Position numbers and translations under genes: made by a program. From Candidatus Binatia bacterium (GTDB taxonomy: Bacteria > Desulfobacterota_B > Binatia > UBA9968 > JAJDTQ01), in assembly GCA_022827045.1 (NCBI GenBank), contig JAJDTQ010000177.1, positions 1 through 22,362 on the forward strand: a stretch of DNA of 22,362 nucleotides, written 5' to 3'. Shown here in pieces: positions 1 to 7,355 of the stretch; within the stretch, counting starts at the first letter, position 1; every line of letters starts with the position of its first letter. Under the pieces are notes generated by a model. That model had not been told where the DNA came from. It saw only the letters and a list, made by a program, of their open reading frames with translations, and did not search any database.

Positions 1-427
1 CCCCATCATGATCCGCCAGGGCGGCGGCGCCATCGTCAACATTTCGTCCATTGCCAGCATGCGCCACCTCAACGTGCCCACCGCCTCCTATTCCGCGGCC
101 AAGGGCGCCGTCAACCAGCTCACCCTGAACCTGGCGCTGCAATACGCCGACAAGCACATCCGCGCCAACTGCGTGCTGCCGGGCTACATCGACACGCCGT
201 TCACGCGCCGGCTGGTGGGAGGAAAGCCCAGCTACGAGTACAAGGGGTTCACGTCGGCGGACGAATACCGCAAGGCTCGTGACGGCATCGTCCCGCTGGG
301 CCGGGCCGGCAGCGCCTGGGACGTGGCGCAAGCCTCGCTCTTCCTGGCCTCGGACGACGCCGACTACATCACCGGCGTGATGCTGCCGGTGGACGGCGGC
401 GTCACTGCCACGTGCCCGGGGGTGTAG
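1..427 (+). CDS. Short-chain dehydrogenase/reductase (SDR), C-terminal part only
   Basis: The reading frame is open from the left edge of the window (codons run from base 2), so the N-terminal NAD(P)-binding half with the TGxxxGxG motif lies outside. The visible part has the classical SDR active site: the Asn-Ile-Ser-Ser strand (catalytic Ser), then SYSAAK, which carries the YxxxK Tyr and Lys. A PGYIDTPFT segment after the active site and a C-terminal ITGVMLPVDGG motif are typical of classical SDRs that oxidise or reduce alcohols and ketones with NAD(P)H. The ATG at base 8 is internal, not the true start. It converges on the luciferase-like gene. The substrate cannot be told. A LigD-like C-alpha dehydrogenase is only one possibility suggested by the aromatic-degradation context. 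Confidence 0.9.
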   Translation, partial: PIMIRQGGGAIVNISSIASMRHLNVPTASYSAAKGAVNQLTLNLALQYADKHIRANCVLPGYIDTPFTRRLVGGKPSYEYKGFTSADEYRKARDGIVPLGRAGSAWDVAQASLFLASDDADYITGVMLPVDGGVTATCPGV

Positions 428-445
428 CGCCCTGTCCGGTTGATT

Positions 446-484
446 CCGCGCGATAATCCGCCGGTCGCTTCGCGGGGCGCGCGG
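446..484. terminator. GC-rich inverted repeat between convergent genes
   Basis: CCGCGCG (446-452) and CGCGCGG (478-484) are perfect 7-bp arms around a 25-nt loop. They lie in the 98-bp gap between two convergent stop codons (427 and 526). The position suits a bidirectional transcription end. There is no T-run, so an intrinsic terminator is not certain. Confidence 0.35.
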
Positions 485-525
485 CAACGGGATGTGAAGG
501 TTCGTTGTGGGCGCGGCCCCGGGGC

Positions 526-1497
526 TTACAGGGTGCGCGCGAATTCGCCCAGGAATCGCAAGGTGCGTTCCCGGCAGGCGTCCGGATCGCTACCGGCCGG
601 CAGCACGCTGACCATGACCTCGCCGGCACCGAAGTCGAAAAGCTCCCGCAGCCGCCTTTCCGCTTCCGCTTCGTCGCCGGATACCACCAGCGACTCAAGC
701 ATCCGCCTGCTCCATGTTCTCTCCGCCGCTTCGGTAAAGCCGGCCATCCGGTACATTTCGACGTAGGGATCGCGGCGCATATACGAATCGAAACGCTGTC
801 TCGACACGGCTTCGACCTCGTCCCATTGATCGTGGATACTCACGGCCACGTGAGCGATGAGCGGCGGTGTCGGCTGCCCGGCTTTCTCCGCGCCCGCGGC
901 CATGGCCGGTACCGCGAAGTCCCGCAGATAGGCGCCGGGACACAGCCAGCTGATGGCGCCGTCGGTGCGGGCGCCGGCCAACTCAAAGGCCTTCGGTCGC
1001 ACGGCCGAAATCAGAACCGGCACGTCCACCGGATCGTTGTTCGCCGTCTGGGCTCGGTAATGCCGCCCCGTGAAATCCACAGCGCCTGCCTTCAGCACCG
1101 CCCTCACGATTTGCACGTATTCGGTTAGATGACCCAGCGGCCGCTCGAACGCGAACCCGTAGGTGCGTTCGATGGGAGCCTTGTTGCCCGGCCCCACGCC
1201 GAGCCTGAAACGGCCCGGCGCGAGTTGCGCCATGGCCTCGCAGTATTCCACGAAGGAAAGCGGATGGCGCGGCCACGTCAGGACGATGGCGGTGCCCAGT
1301 TGGATGGTTTGAGTACACATGGCCGCCGCCGCCAGGATGCTCGGCGTATCCCGGCGGATGTTGTTGTCCGCGGTCCTGGGACTGCCGGTGGTCAGCCAGA
1401 CGGCCTGGATGCCCAGATCTTCGGCTTCGCGGATATCGGTCAATATCCCGTGGACATCGGACCCAGGAATCTCGATACCGACTCTTCGTTCCGTCAT
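526..1497 (-). CDS. Luciferase-like monooxygenase (LLM) family flavin-dependent oxidoreductase
   Basis: A 323-residue protein of the bacterial luciferase-like TIM-barrel family, whose members use FMN or F420 to oxidise or reduce diverse substrates. Supporting features are the N-terminal strand followed by IREAEDLGIQAVWL, the TIQLGTAIVLTWPRHPLS segment, and FRLGVGPGNKAPIERTYG followed by a long helix, all in the usual family order. The length matches single-domain members. The open frame extends upstream to 1776, but the ATG at 1497 is preceded by GAGGTG at a good spacing and gives the conserved start MTERRVGIEIPG. It is divergent from the FrsA-like hydrolase, with a 151-bp shared upstream region that holds inverted repeats. 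F420 versus FMN use and the substrate cannot be decided from the sequence. Confidence 0.9.
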   Translation of the reverse strand: MTERRVGIEIPGSDVHGILTDIREAEDLGIQAVWLTTGSPRTADNNIRRDTPSILAAAAMCTQTIQLGTAIVLTWPRHPLSFVEYCEAMAQLAPGRFRLGVGPGNKAPIERTYGFAFERPLGHLTEYVQIVRAVLKAGAVDFTGRHYRAQTANNDPVDVPVLISAVRPKAFELAGARTDGAISWLCPGAYLRDFAVPAMAAGAEKAGQPTPPLIAHVAVSIHDQWDEVEAVSRQRFDSYMRRDPYVEMYRMAGFTEAAERTWSRRMLESLVVSGDEAEAERRLRELFDFGAGEVMVSVLPAGSDPDACRERTLRFLGEFARTL

Positions 1498-1563
1498 TGT
1501 GCACCTCGTGATTTTTGCGGCAGCACCAACATGTAGCACAGAGGGCCCTGGTTGCCACATGGA

Positions 1564-1592
1564 TTGACGCACGCGGACCTTTCCAATAGACG
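1564..1592 (+). promoter_or_regulatory. Possible sigma70-type promoter for the FrsA-like hydrolase
   Basis: TTGACG at 1564-1569 (5 of 6 to the -35 consensus), a 17-bp spacer, and TAGACG at 1587-1592 (3 of 6 to the -10). The -10 is weak. The location, 57 bp before the chosen start, is sensible. Confidence 0.3.
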
Positions 1593-1618
1593 TGAAACGC
1601 GGTCCGCCGCATTCACGT
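1590..1618. promoter_or_regulatory. Imperfect inverted repeat in divergent promoter region
   Basis: ACGTGAAACGCGG (1590-1602) is mirrored by CCGC-AT-TCACGT (1607-1618), with one base missing in the right arm. It lies just downstream of the candidate promoter and before the perfect palindrome at 1622-1637. It could be an operator half or a leader hairpin. Confidence 0.35.
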
Positions 1619-1621
1619 CGC

Positions 1622-1637
1622 TCGTGTCGCGACACGA
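1622..1637. promoter_or_regulatory. 16-bp perfect palindrome, candidate operator
   Basis: TCGTGTCGCGACACGA is a perfect 16-bp palindrome. It ends one base before the GGAGG ribosome-binding site (1639-1643) of the FrsA-like hydrolase and lies in the divergent region shared with the luciferase-like gene. This size and symmetry fit a dimeric repressor site (for example of the TetR or GntR type). No regulator gene is visible in the window. Confidence 0.45.
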
Positions 1638-1648
1638 TGGAGGTGATG

Positions 1649-2779
1649 ATGGAATCAAGAATGCGCCCTCTCGAAGAGTTGAAGCCGGAGATCCTGCGGC
1701 GAGCCGGCCGCGCCAACCCTTTCGAATGGGTCCGGCCCGAGGACGCCGAGGAAGTGGTTTCGTGGCTCGAGTCCACGGAGGACGACCACTGGGCGGAGGT
1801 GTGGAGCCGGATGGGGGAGCGGTACGAGGCGTTGGGCGAACAACAGGAGAAGAACGGCGAGCCGTGCGGCGAGTCCTTCTATCTCGCCTACGACTACTAT
1901 CGCATCGGCCGGTACCCGGTATCCTCGACGCCCGGGAAGAAAGCCTGCTACGAGGCTTCGCTACGCAATTTCCTGAAGGCAGCCCGGCACATGGACCCCC
2001 CGGTGGAACGGGTGGAGATTCCCTTCGAGGGGACGTCGATCATCTGCTATCTCCAGATTCCGCGCGACGCGGACTGTCCTCCGGTGGTGCTCCACTGGGG
2101 CGGGGTCGACGGCTGGAAGGAGGACCGGCGCAGGCCCAACGAAGCGTTCCACCAACTCGGCCTGGCGACCATGAACATCGACATGCCCGGAGTGGGCGAG
2201 AGCCCCGTTCTCGGCTCCGACCCCAAGGCGGAGCGGACCTTCTCCGCGGCCCTCGACTACCTGGAGACGCGCGCGGACGTGGACGGTTCCCGAACGGGCG
2301 TCATGGGCGGGAGCTTCGGCGGATACTGGGCGGCCAAGGTCGCCCACGTGGAAGCGAGGCGGCTCAAGGGCGCGGTGGACTGGGGCGGCGGCGTCCATCT
2401 GACCTTTCAGGAAGAGTGGCTGCGGCCGGCGTTGACGACCCGGGCGGAGCAGTATCTCCTGGGGCCGGCCAGCCTGATGGACGCGCGCGGCTATATCTTC
2501 CGCACCCGGGATCTCGAAGAGATCCTGAAGCTGGCGCCGCGGCTATCGCTGGTGACCCAGGGCCTCATCGATCAGCCGTGCGCCCCGTTGTTGCTGATCA
2601 ACGGCAAGCTCGACGACCAGCATCCCATCGACGACTTCTACCTGCTGCTGGAGCACGGCGACCCCAAGGACGTGTGCATCTTCCCCGACGGCGGGCACAT
2701 GGGCCGGGTGCCCGGCAAATCCAACGAGCCGGCGCTGAGCGTGCTGACGCAGTGGCTGCACCGGAAGCTTACGGCATGA
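1649..2779 (+). CDS. FrsA-like / 2,6-dihydroxypseudooxynicotine hydrolase-like alpha/beta hydrolase
   Basis: A 376-residue alpha/beta hydrolase. Residues 1-120 form a helical N-terminal region rich in Trp, Glu and Tyr (PFEW, YDYYRIGRYP), as in the FrsA/DHPON-hydrolase group, where it forms a lid over the active site. The catalytic domain follows: strand VVLHWGG (146-152), nucleophile elbow GGSFGGYW with Ser222, acid in INGKLDDQHP (Asp322 or Asp323), and His350 in DGGHMG. Family members cleave C-C or ester bonds, including side chains of aromatic or heteroaromatic ketones. The frame opens at 1592, but GGAGGTG at 1639-1645 best serves the ATG at 1649. ATGs at 1637 and 1646 are too close to, or upstream of, this site. 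It converges with a second hydrolase; the gap carries a palindromic repeat. Confidence 0.85.
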   Translation: MESRMRPLEELKPEILRRAGRANPFEWVRPEDAEEVVSWLESTEDDHWAEVWSRMGERYEALGEQQEKNGEPCGESFYLAYDYYRIGRYPVSSTPGKKACYEASLRNFLKAARHMDPPVERVEIPFEGTSIICYLQIPRDADCPPVVLHWGGVDGWKEDRRRPNEAFHQLGLATMNIDMPGVGESPVLGSDPKAERTFSAALDYLETRADVDGSRTGVMGGSFGGYWAAKVAHVEARRLKGAVDWGGGVHLTFQEEWLRPALTTRAEQYLLGPASLMDARGYIFRTRDLEEILKLAPRLSLVTQGLIDQPCAPLLLINGKLDDQHPIDDFYLLLEHGDPKDVCIFPDGGHMGRVPGKSNEPALSVLTQWLHRKLTA

Positions 2780-2789
2780 GGCAAAACGC

Positions 2790-2817
2790 GTAGGGGCTAC
2801 CGGCCGGCCGCCCCTAC
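2790..2817. repeat. 28-bp palindromic intergenic repeat, copy 1
   Basis: The stretch begins GTAGGGGC, has ACCGGCCGG at its centre and ends GCCCCTAC. It matches the copy at 14259-14286 in 26 of 28 positions. The two differences (T at position 9, C at position 19) break one mirrored base pair, so this copy is slightly imperfect. It sits 11 bp after the stop of the FrsA-like gene, in the gap between convergent genes, where it can also act as a transcription-terminating hairpin. It looks like a REP/MITE-type dispersed repeat. Confidence 0.7.
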
Positions 2818-2865
2818 CGGAGATTGCCCCGCGGGCACTGCCGCTGCACGGGCTCCCGGACTTCC

Positions 2866-4122
2866 CTACCCGGCGAAGAACCCCTCCCTCACCGCCCACA
2901 GCCACAGGTGGGCGATCTTCTCGTTGTGTAGCTCGGCGTAGCCCACGTGGCCGTAGCGGGGGATCAGCACCACGTGGCAACGGGCGTTCGCCGCGGCATA
3001 CTTCGCGGCCATGAACATCTCGCGCTTATCTTCCAGGCGCTCTCCCCGGATCCAGTGTCCCCTGTCGTTCTCGCCCACCACCAACAGCACGCCGATGTTC
3101 CCGAGCCACTCGGGGTCGGGGTCCCGGAGGTGATCGTAGTACTCGTCTCGCGGAAGGCCCGTAGCCTCCACGTAGCGGTCAAGGATCCCGACGGCGCCGT
3201 TGTGCTGGTTGTCGCACAGGCTGGTCTTCATCTGGGAACGCATCGGATTGGCCCATGCCATGTACTCCTCGGGGCCACCCCAGGGGGTCAGGTCCTCCGG
3301 GTCTTCGTACCGTGCGGCACGAAAGCTCTCGGGCGAACGCCGGGAGATCTGTTCCACCGGAATCTCCTGGTACTCCTCGGCCCCGGTGCACTCGCGCCAT
3401 TCCTTGCGCCAGCCGTCGGGGCCGCCGGAACCGAAGCCCAGGATGCCGGTGACACGGGCGCTTCGCACGAAACGGTGCAGGTGGGCCGCCATGGGTCCGC
3501 CGGTGGAATGGCCGAAAGCGAGCACATCCCGGTCCCGCAGGTACGTGTCGGCGAGAAGCCCGGCGCCCTGAAGGATGGTGTTGAACGTGCACTTGAGGTT
3601 GCGGTCCAGGATCTCCTTCAAGGGGAGCTCCCGGTCCAGGAGGTAGACCGGCATGCGATGGGGCACGGGCTCGGTCCAGACCCCGCCGGGCGGGTAATGG
3701 CCGGGATAGGTGACGGCCAGGGTCACGAAGCCCTGCAACGCCAGCACCCGCGCCAGCCCCGGACGGCCGTCCGGGGTCGTGTCCATGATGCGTTCACTGC
3801 CCGCGCCGCCGTGGAACACAACGATGGCTCGGCCGGGTACCGCCTCTCGCTCGGGCGTGTAGAGCGTGCCGTGGATGTCCCACTCGTAGCCGTTGCGCTC
3901 GTATCGCGCCGTCACTTCGCGACTGGTGAACCCGGTCTCGCCATATGGCGCCGGCATGGCCAGCCAGCCATCCCAGTCCATCTTCAGCAGAAGCTCGGTC
4001 GAGCCCAGCCCCGCCAATATCGTCTCAATGTCTCCGTCGCGCGTGCTCATGGGGTGCCGGGATACTACGGAAGTCGTCGCGCGGTCAACGGAGGCACGCA
4101 GTTCAACCGCCGGGTGTTTCAT
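2866..4122 (-). CDS. Alpha/beta hydrolase (serine esterase/dipeptidyl-peptidase-like fold)
   Basis: A 418-residue alpha/beta hydrolase. Visible elements are the oxyanion HGGAG (104-108), a Tyr-Pro-Gly-His-Tyr loop after the third strand, nucleophile elbow FGHSTGGP with Ser206, VVGENDRG with probable acid Asp353, and GHVGYAE with catalytic His392. A long insert (about 235-335) rich in Trp, Glu and Pro lies between nucleophile and acid and probably forms the substrate-binding cap. There is no signal peptide, so it is probably cytoplasmic. The start at 4122 is supported by GAGGAA seven bases upstream; the frame extends to 4227 without a better site. It is divergent from the oxidoreductase at 4239. 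It is not closely related to the FrsA-like neighbour (different N-terminus). Substrate unknown; an ester or lactone of an aromatic pathway would fit the context. Confidence 0.8.
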   Translation of the reverse strand: MKHPAVELRASVDRATTSVVSRHPMSTRDGDIETILAGLGSTELLLKMDWDGWLAMPAPYGETGFTSREVTARYERNGYEWDIHGTLYTPEREAVPGRAIVVFHGGAGSERIMDTTPDGRPGLARVLALQGFVTLAVTYPGHYPPGGVWTEPVPHRMPVYLLDRELPLKEILDRNLKCTFNTILQGAGLLADTYLRDRDVLAFGHSTGGPMAAHLHRFVRSARVTGILGFGSGGPDGWRKEWRECTGAEEYQEIPVEQISRRSPESFRAARYEDPEDLTPWGGPEEYMAWANPMRSQMKTSLCDNQHNGAVGILDRYVEATGLPRDEYYDHLRDPDPEWLGNIGVLLVVGENDRGHWIRGERLEDKREMFMAAKYAAANARCHVVLIPRYGHVGYAELHNEKIAHLWLWAVREGFFAG

Positions 4123-4238
4123 AGTAGATTCCTCGGCGGCGTCCTTGCCGGCGGCCGAATTCGTGCGCGGTTCCAGGACGAATCCACGAGGCAGGATGCC
4201 CGGGGAGGATGAGACATGCGGGAGCAAGGGGCACGCTG

Positions 4239-5294
4239 ATGCGGACTTCCATGAAGGCCGTCACCATGCGGGAGTTCGGCAACACGGAGGTGTTGCGGAT
4301 GGAGCAACTCCCCATCCCATCACCCGCGGTGGGCGAGGTGTTGATCGAGGTGCACTCCGTCTCGGTCAATCAGACGCTGGACGTCACGGTGCGACAGGGC
4401 GGCTACCGCACCGACCTGCGTTTCCCGGTGGTCCTCGGCACCGATCCCGCGGGCATCGTCGTGGCCGCCGGCGAGGGGGTGCCTCAGTCGCGGTGCGGCG
4501 AGCGCGTTTCGGTGGTGGCCTCCATCCGTTGCGGCGAGTGCCGCTTCTGCCGCACGGGCCGGGAGGACTCCTGCCAACGGAGCAGGCACCTGGGCCTCGA
4601 CCGCTGGGGCGGTTACGCGGAGTACGTGACCGTGCCGGTGGAGAACGTCTTCCCTATCCGGGACAACCTGTCCTTCGCCGAAGCCTCCGTCGTCACCCGC
4701 CACTTCCCCACGGCCATCAACCTGCTGCTCAACCACGCCAAACTCGAGAAGGACGAGTGGGTGTTGATCATGGGAGCGGCGGGCGCCCTTGGGAGTTGCG
4801 GCGTGCAGATCGCCCGGCACCAGGGCGCGCGGGTCATCGCCGCCGCCGGCGCCGACTCGCGGGTCGAGGCCGCTCGGGGCTACGGTGCCGAGTTCACGGT
4901 GAACTACCGGGAACAGGACCTGGAGCGGGAGGTGCTTCGCATCACGGACGGCCACGGCGTCGACGTCCTCTTCGAGAACATCGCCGACCCGACGCTGTGG
5001 CCTGGCGCCTTCAACAGCCTCGCCTTCGCGGGCCGCCTGGTGACCGCGGGCGCCCACGGCGGCGGCACCGTGCCGCTGGACGTAAAGCGTCTCTACCTCA
5101 AGCGCATCCGCATCATCGGGCAGCCCGGCGCGACCCGCAAGGACGTGGAGATGGCCCTGTCGCTGGCCGGCCAGGGGGCGGTCCGCGCCATCATCGACCG
5201 CACCATGCCCCTGGAGGACGTGAAGGAGGCGCACGAGCTGCTGGAACGGGGCGGCATCATCGGCAAGATCATCCTCGACCCCACTCTGGGCTGA
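4239..5294 (+). CDS. Zinc-family alcohol dehydrogenase/quinone oxidoreductase (MDR superfamily)
   Basis: A 351-residue medium-chain dehydrogenase/reductase. The GroES-like N-terminal domain carries the structural-zinc lobe CGECRFC...C (Cys98, 101, 104, 112). The Rossmann domain has GAAGALGSCG (179-188) for NAD(P)H binding, followed by AAAGADSR. The usual catalytic zinc ligands are absent: the Cys-His motif after the first strand is replaced by VSVNQTLDV, and the Gly-His-Glu motif by GTDPAG. This suggests quinone- or enone-reductase-like chemistry rather than zinc-dependent alcohol oxidation. AAGGGG lies seven bases before ATG 4239; ATG 4251 (MKAVTM, the commoner family start) is an alternative, and ATG 4209 has an ill-placed Shine-Dalgarno sequence. 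It heads the forward run of oxidoreductase, GST and dioxygenase genes. Confidence 0.85.
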   Translation: MRTSMKAVTMREFGNTEVLRMEQLPIPSPAVGEVLIEVHSVSVNQTLDVTVRQGGYRTDLRFPVVLGTDPAGIVVAAGEGVPQSRCGERVSVVASIRCGECRFCRTGREDSCQRSRHLGLDRWGGYAEYVTVPVENVFPIRDNLSFAEASVVTRHFPTAINLLLNHAKLEKDEWVLIMGAAGALGSCGVQIARHQGARVIAAAGADSRVEAARGYGAEFTVNYREQDLEREVLRITDGHGVDVLFENIADPTLWPGAFNSLAFAGRLVTAGAHGGGTVPLDVKRLYLKRIRIIGQPGATRKDVEMALSLAGQGAVRAIIDRTMPLEDVKEAHELLERGGIIGKIILDPTLG

Positions 5295-5411
5295 AACGGA
5301 GCATCTGCGCCCTACTCTCGCTTTCCGCCTTGCGCCCCTCCGGCAATTCCGCTAGTCGTCAGTTCCTGCCGGACGCAACACCGCCAAGGCGTCCATCCAC
5401 CCGAAACGGCC

Positions 5412-6047
5412 ATGCTTCGACTCTACGACAACCAGCTCTCCGGTAACGGCTACAAGCCGCGGTTGCTGCTCGCCCATCTGGGCCGGACTTACGAACGCGT
5501 CGAGGTGGATATCCTGATCGGCGAAACCCGCACGCCCGAGTTTCTTGCCATCAATCCCAACGGACGCATCCCGGTGCTGATCCTGGAGGACGGCACCTGC
5601 ATTGCCGAATCCAACGCCATCCTGTTCTTTTTGGCGGAGGGCTCGCGCTTCCTTCCCTCCAGCCGGCTGGCGCGAGCACTATGCCTGCAGTGGATGTTCT
5701 TCGAGCAATACAGTCACGAGCCCTGCATCGCGGTGGCGCGTCACTGGATTCAACACGTGGAGATGACCGAGGCGCAGCACGCCCAGCTTCCGGCCAAGCA
5801 GGAGGGCGGGCGGGCCGCGCTGGCCGTCATGGAACGGCACCTCGGCGCGGCGGACTGGTTCGGGGGCGACGGCATGAGCATCGCCGACATCGCCCTCTTC
5901 GCCTACACCCACGTGGCGGACGAAGGCGGATACGACCTGGCGGACTATCCGGCGGTCAACGCCTGGCTCGCCCGCGTCGCGGCGCAACCCGGCCACGTCC
6001 CGATGAATCCCGCGCCCACGGGCGTCGTGGAACCGGCCAACCCCTGA
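5412..6047 (+). CDS. Glutathione S-transferase family protein
   Basis: A 211-residue two-domain GST. The N-terminal thioredoxin-like domain (about 1-80) shows LYDNQLSGNGYKPRLLL with a Ser10/Asn12 region at the usual catalytic position, NPNGRIPVLIL with the cis-Pro (Pro54), and AESNAIL with the glutathione-binding Glu66-Ser67. The all-helical C-terminal domain includes GDGMSIADIALFAYTHVADEGG, the N-capping-box motif of GSTs. Bacterial GSTs in catabolic clusters can cleave ethers (LigE/LigF/LigG), isomerise ring-cleavage products, or detoxify electrophiles. Its position between a quinone-reductase-like gene and an extradiol dioxygenase suggests such a catabolic role, but its class cannot be assigned here. 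The ribosome-binding site is weak. The 117-bp upstream gap shows no clear element. The next gene starts 40 bp downstream. Confidence 0.88.
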   Translation: MLRLYDNQLSGNGYKPRLLLAHLGRTYERVEVDILIGETRTPEFLAINPNGRIPVLILEDGTCIAESNAILFFLAEGSRFLPSSRLARALCLQWMFFEQYSHEPCIAVARHWIQHVEMTEAQHAQLPAKQEGGRAALAVMERHLGAADWFGGDGMSIADIALFAYTHVADEGGYDLADYPAVNAWLARVAAQPGHVPMNPAPTGVVEPANP

Positions 6048-6087
6048 GCCGCTCCGGCTACACCAACAAGACCAAGGAGACGAATCG

Positions 6088-6948
6088 ATGGCGCAACTCG
6101 TCACCATGCTCGGCATCACCCACAACCCGTTCATGCCCAGGCTGTTCAAACAGGCACAGCAGCCGCCGGGGGCGGCCAAGGTCCAGGAACGGATCGCGAT
6201 GATGCGGGCCAAGCTGGCGCATCACAAGCCGGACGTGCTGATCACCATCGGCAACGACCACCTGCACCAGTTCTTCATGGACAACATGCCGGCCTTCATG
6301 ATCGGGAAGATGGACCGGTTCCACGGCACCTTCTACGACGAGGTGCGGGAGTTCGGCCTGCCGGAGTGCGATGTCCCGGGCGACCTGGAGATGTGCAACC
6401 GGCTCCTGGAGGGCGCTTACGAACGCGGCGTGGACTTCGCTTATTCCAGCGAACTCACCATCGATCACTCCATCGTGGTGCCCATGCTGTTCGTCAGGCC
6501 GGAGATGGACATCCCCATCGTCCCGATCCTGACCAACTGCATCGCGCCGCCGCTCCCCACCGCCCGGCGCTTCTACGAAGTGGGAGGGGCCATCCGTTCG
6601 GTCATCGACAGCCTGCCCGACGGGAAGCGCATCGGCGTCCTGGTGAGCGGCCACCTGTCGCTGGAGGTGGGCGGGCCGAAGCAGTTCGAGCGGCGCCTGA
6701 TGGACCCCGACTTCGACGCCCGCGCCGTGGGGTGGATCGCTACCGGCGACATCGACGCGGCCGCGCGCGACTGCAACCTGGAGCAGATGGTCCCCTCGGG
6801 CAACATGACCATGGGTTTCCTGAACTTCCTGATGGCCATGGGCGTGGCCAAGGGGGCGTCTCCCACCCACGCGGAGGGGCTCGACGCGGGGTTCCCGGCG
6901 GTTCCGTTCTTCGCCTGGGAGAGGGACCAGGAAGGAGCGGGACTGTGA
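6088..6948 (+). CDS. Class III extradiol ring-cleavage dioxygenase, LigB-like catalytic subunit
   Basis: A 286-residue protein of the LigB superfamily, which cleaves catecholic rings next to the hydroxyls with non-haem Fe(II). Candidate metal ligands and catalytic residues sit where the SYK-6 LigB structure places them: His12 in GITHNPF, His58 in GNDHLH, Glu232 in NLEQM as third ligand, His189 in SGHLSLEVGG as catalytic base, and His127 in DHSIVVP in the conserved strand. AAGGAGA precedes the ATG at good spacing. It overlaps the next gene by four bases. In protocatechuate 4,5-dioxygenase the LigB partner is a small LigA subunit, and here that partner follows, so a two-subunit enzyme is likely. 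Protocatechuate, gallate or another substituted catechol could be the substrate. Confidence 0.88.
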   Translation: MAQLVTMLGITHNPFMPRLFKQAQQPPGAAKVQERIAMMRAKLAHHKPDVLITIGNDHLHQFFMDNMPAFMIGKMDRFHGTFYDEVREFGLPECDVPGDLEMCNRLLEGAYERGVDFAYSSELTIDHSIVVPMLFVRPEMDIPIVPILTNCIAPPLPTARRFYEVGGAIRSVIDSLPDGKRIGVLVSGHLSLEVGGPKQFERRLMDPDFDARAVGWIATGDIDAAARDCNLEQMVPSGNMTMGFLNFLMAMGVAKGASPTHAEGLDAGFPAVPFFAWERDQEGAGL

Positions 6949-7256
6949 GCAAGTACCTGGTCAACAAGTTCATGCACGTGGTGAACATGAACGAGGAGGC
7001 GGAGGACGCCTACGTGGAGAACCCGCCCGGCTTCGTCGCCCGGTGGGAAAAGGGGGAACGCCTCAAGTTCACGCCGGAGGAGCGGCGCGCATTGGAGCGG
7101 CGCGACTACGGCAGCCTCTACGCCATGGGCGCGCACCCGTTCCTGCTGTGGAGCTTCACCGAGGCCATCTGGCGCAGGGAGATGGACCGGGAGGAGCTGG
7201 TGAAGGACTACAAGGCCAAGGCCGCCGAGGTGGGATACCCGGACTTCGAGAGCTGA
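6945..7256 (+). CDS. LigA-like small (alpha) subunit of extradiol dioxygenase
   Basis: A 103-residue, mostly helical protein (VNKFMHVVNMNEEAEDAYVENP, then FTPEERRALERRDYGSLYAMGAHPFLLW) resembling the LigA subunit that covers the active site of LigB-type dioxygenases. The start is a GTG at 6945 that overlaps the stop of the catalytic subunit (GTGA), with AGGAG eight bases upstream. No in-frame ATG starts earlier than the tenth codon. This overlap implies translational coupling and a fixed subunit ratio. The order, catalytic subunit first, is the reverse of the SYK-6 ligAB operon as I recall it. The last gene of the forward run; it converges with the ABC binding-protein gene. Confidence 0.8.
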   Translation: MSKYLVNKFMHVVNMNEEAEDAYVENPPGFVARWEKGERLKFTPEERRALERRDYGSLYAMGAHPFLLWSFTEAIWRREMDREELVKDYKAKAAEVGYPDFES

Positions 7257-7293
7257 ACACCCACCGGAGTCAGTATCCGGTCCTCGGGACCGC

Positions 7294-7343
7294 GCGAGGC
7301 GGGGACGGGGCCGCGCCCCGGCGGATCCCGTCCTCCGCCTCGC
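7294..7343. terminator. Large inverted repeat between convergent operons
   Basis: GCGAGGCGGGGACGGG (7294-7309) pairs with CCCGTCCTCCGCCTCGC (7327-7343), with a single bulged T, giving a 16-bp stem. The loop can form an alternative smaller GGGGC-CGC-GCCCC hairpin (7307-7319). It lies in the 99-bp gap between the dioxygenase small subunit and the oppositely oriented ABC operon, where a two-way terminator is expected. There is no strong T-run on either side. Confidence 0.6.
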
Positions 7344-7355
7344 TAACGTTCCCGC

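Noticed and set aside
526..1776. A longer start for the luciferase-like protein upstream of 1497
   Set aside because: The extra 93 residues are unlike the family, run through the control-region palindrome, and lack a ribosome-binding site; ATG 1497 has GAGGTG upstream.
1552..2793. 413-residue plus-strand frame overlapping the FrsA-like gene
   Set aside because: It is rich in Arg, Gly and Pro with no motifs. The frame at 1649-2779 has the hydrolase triad and a placed ribosome-binding site.
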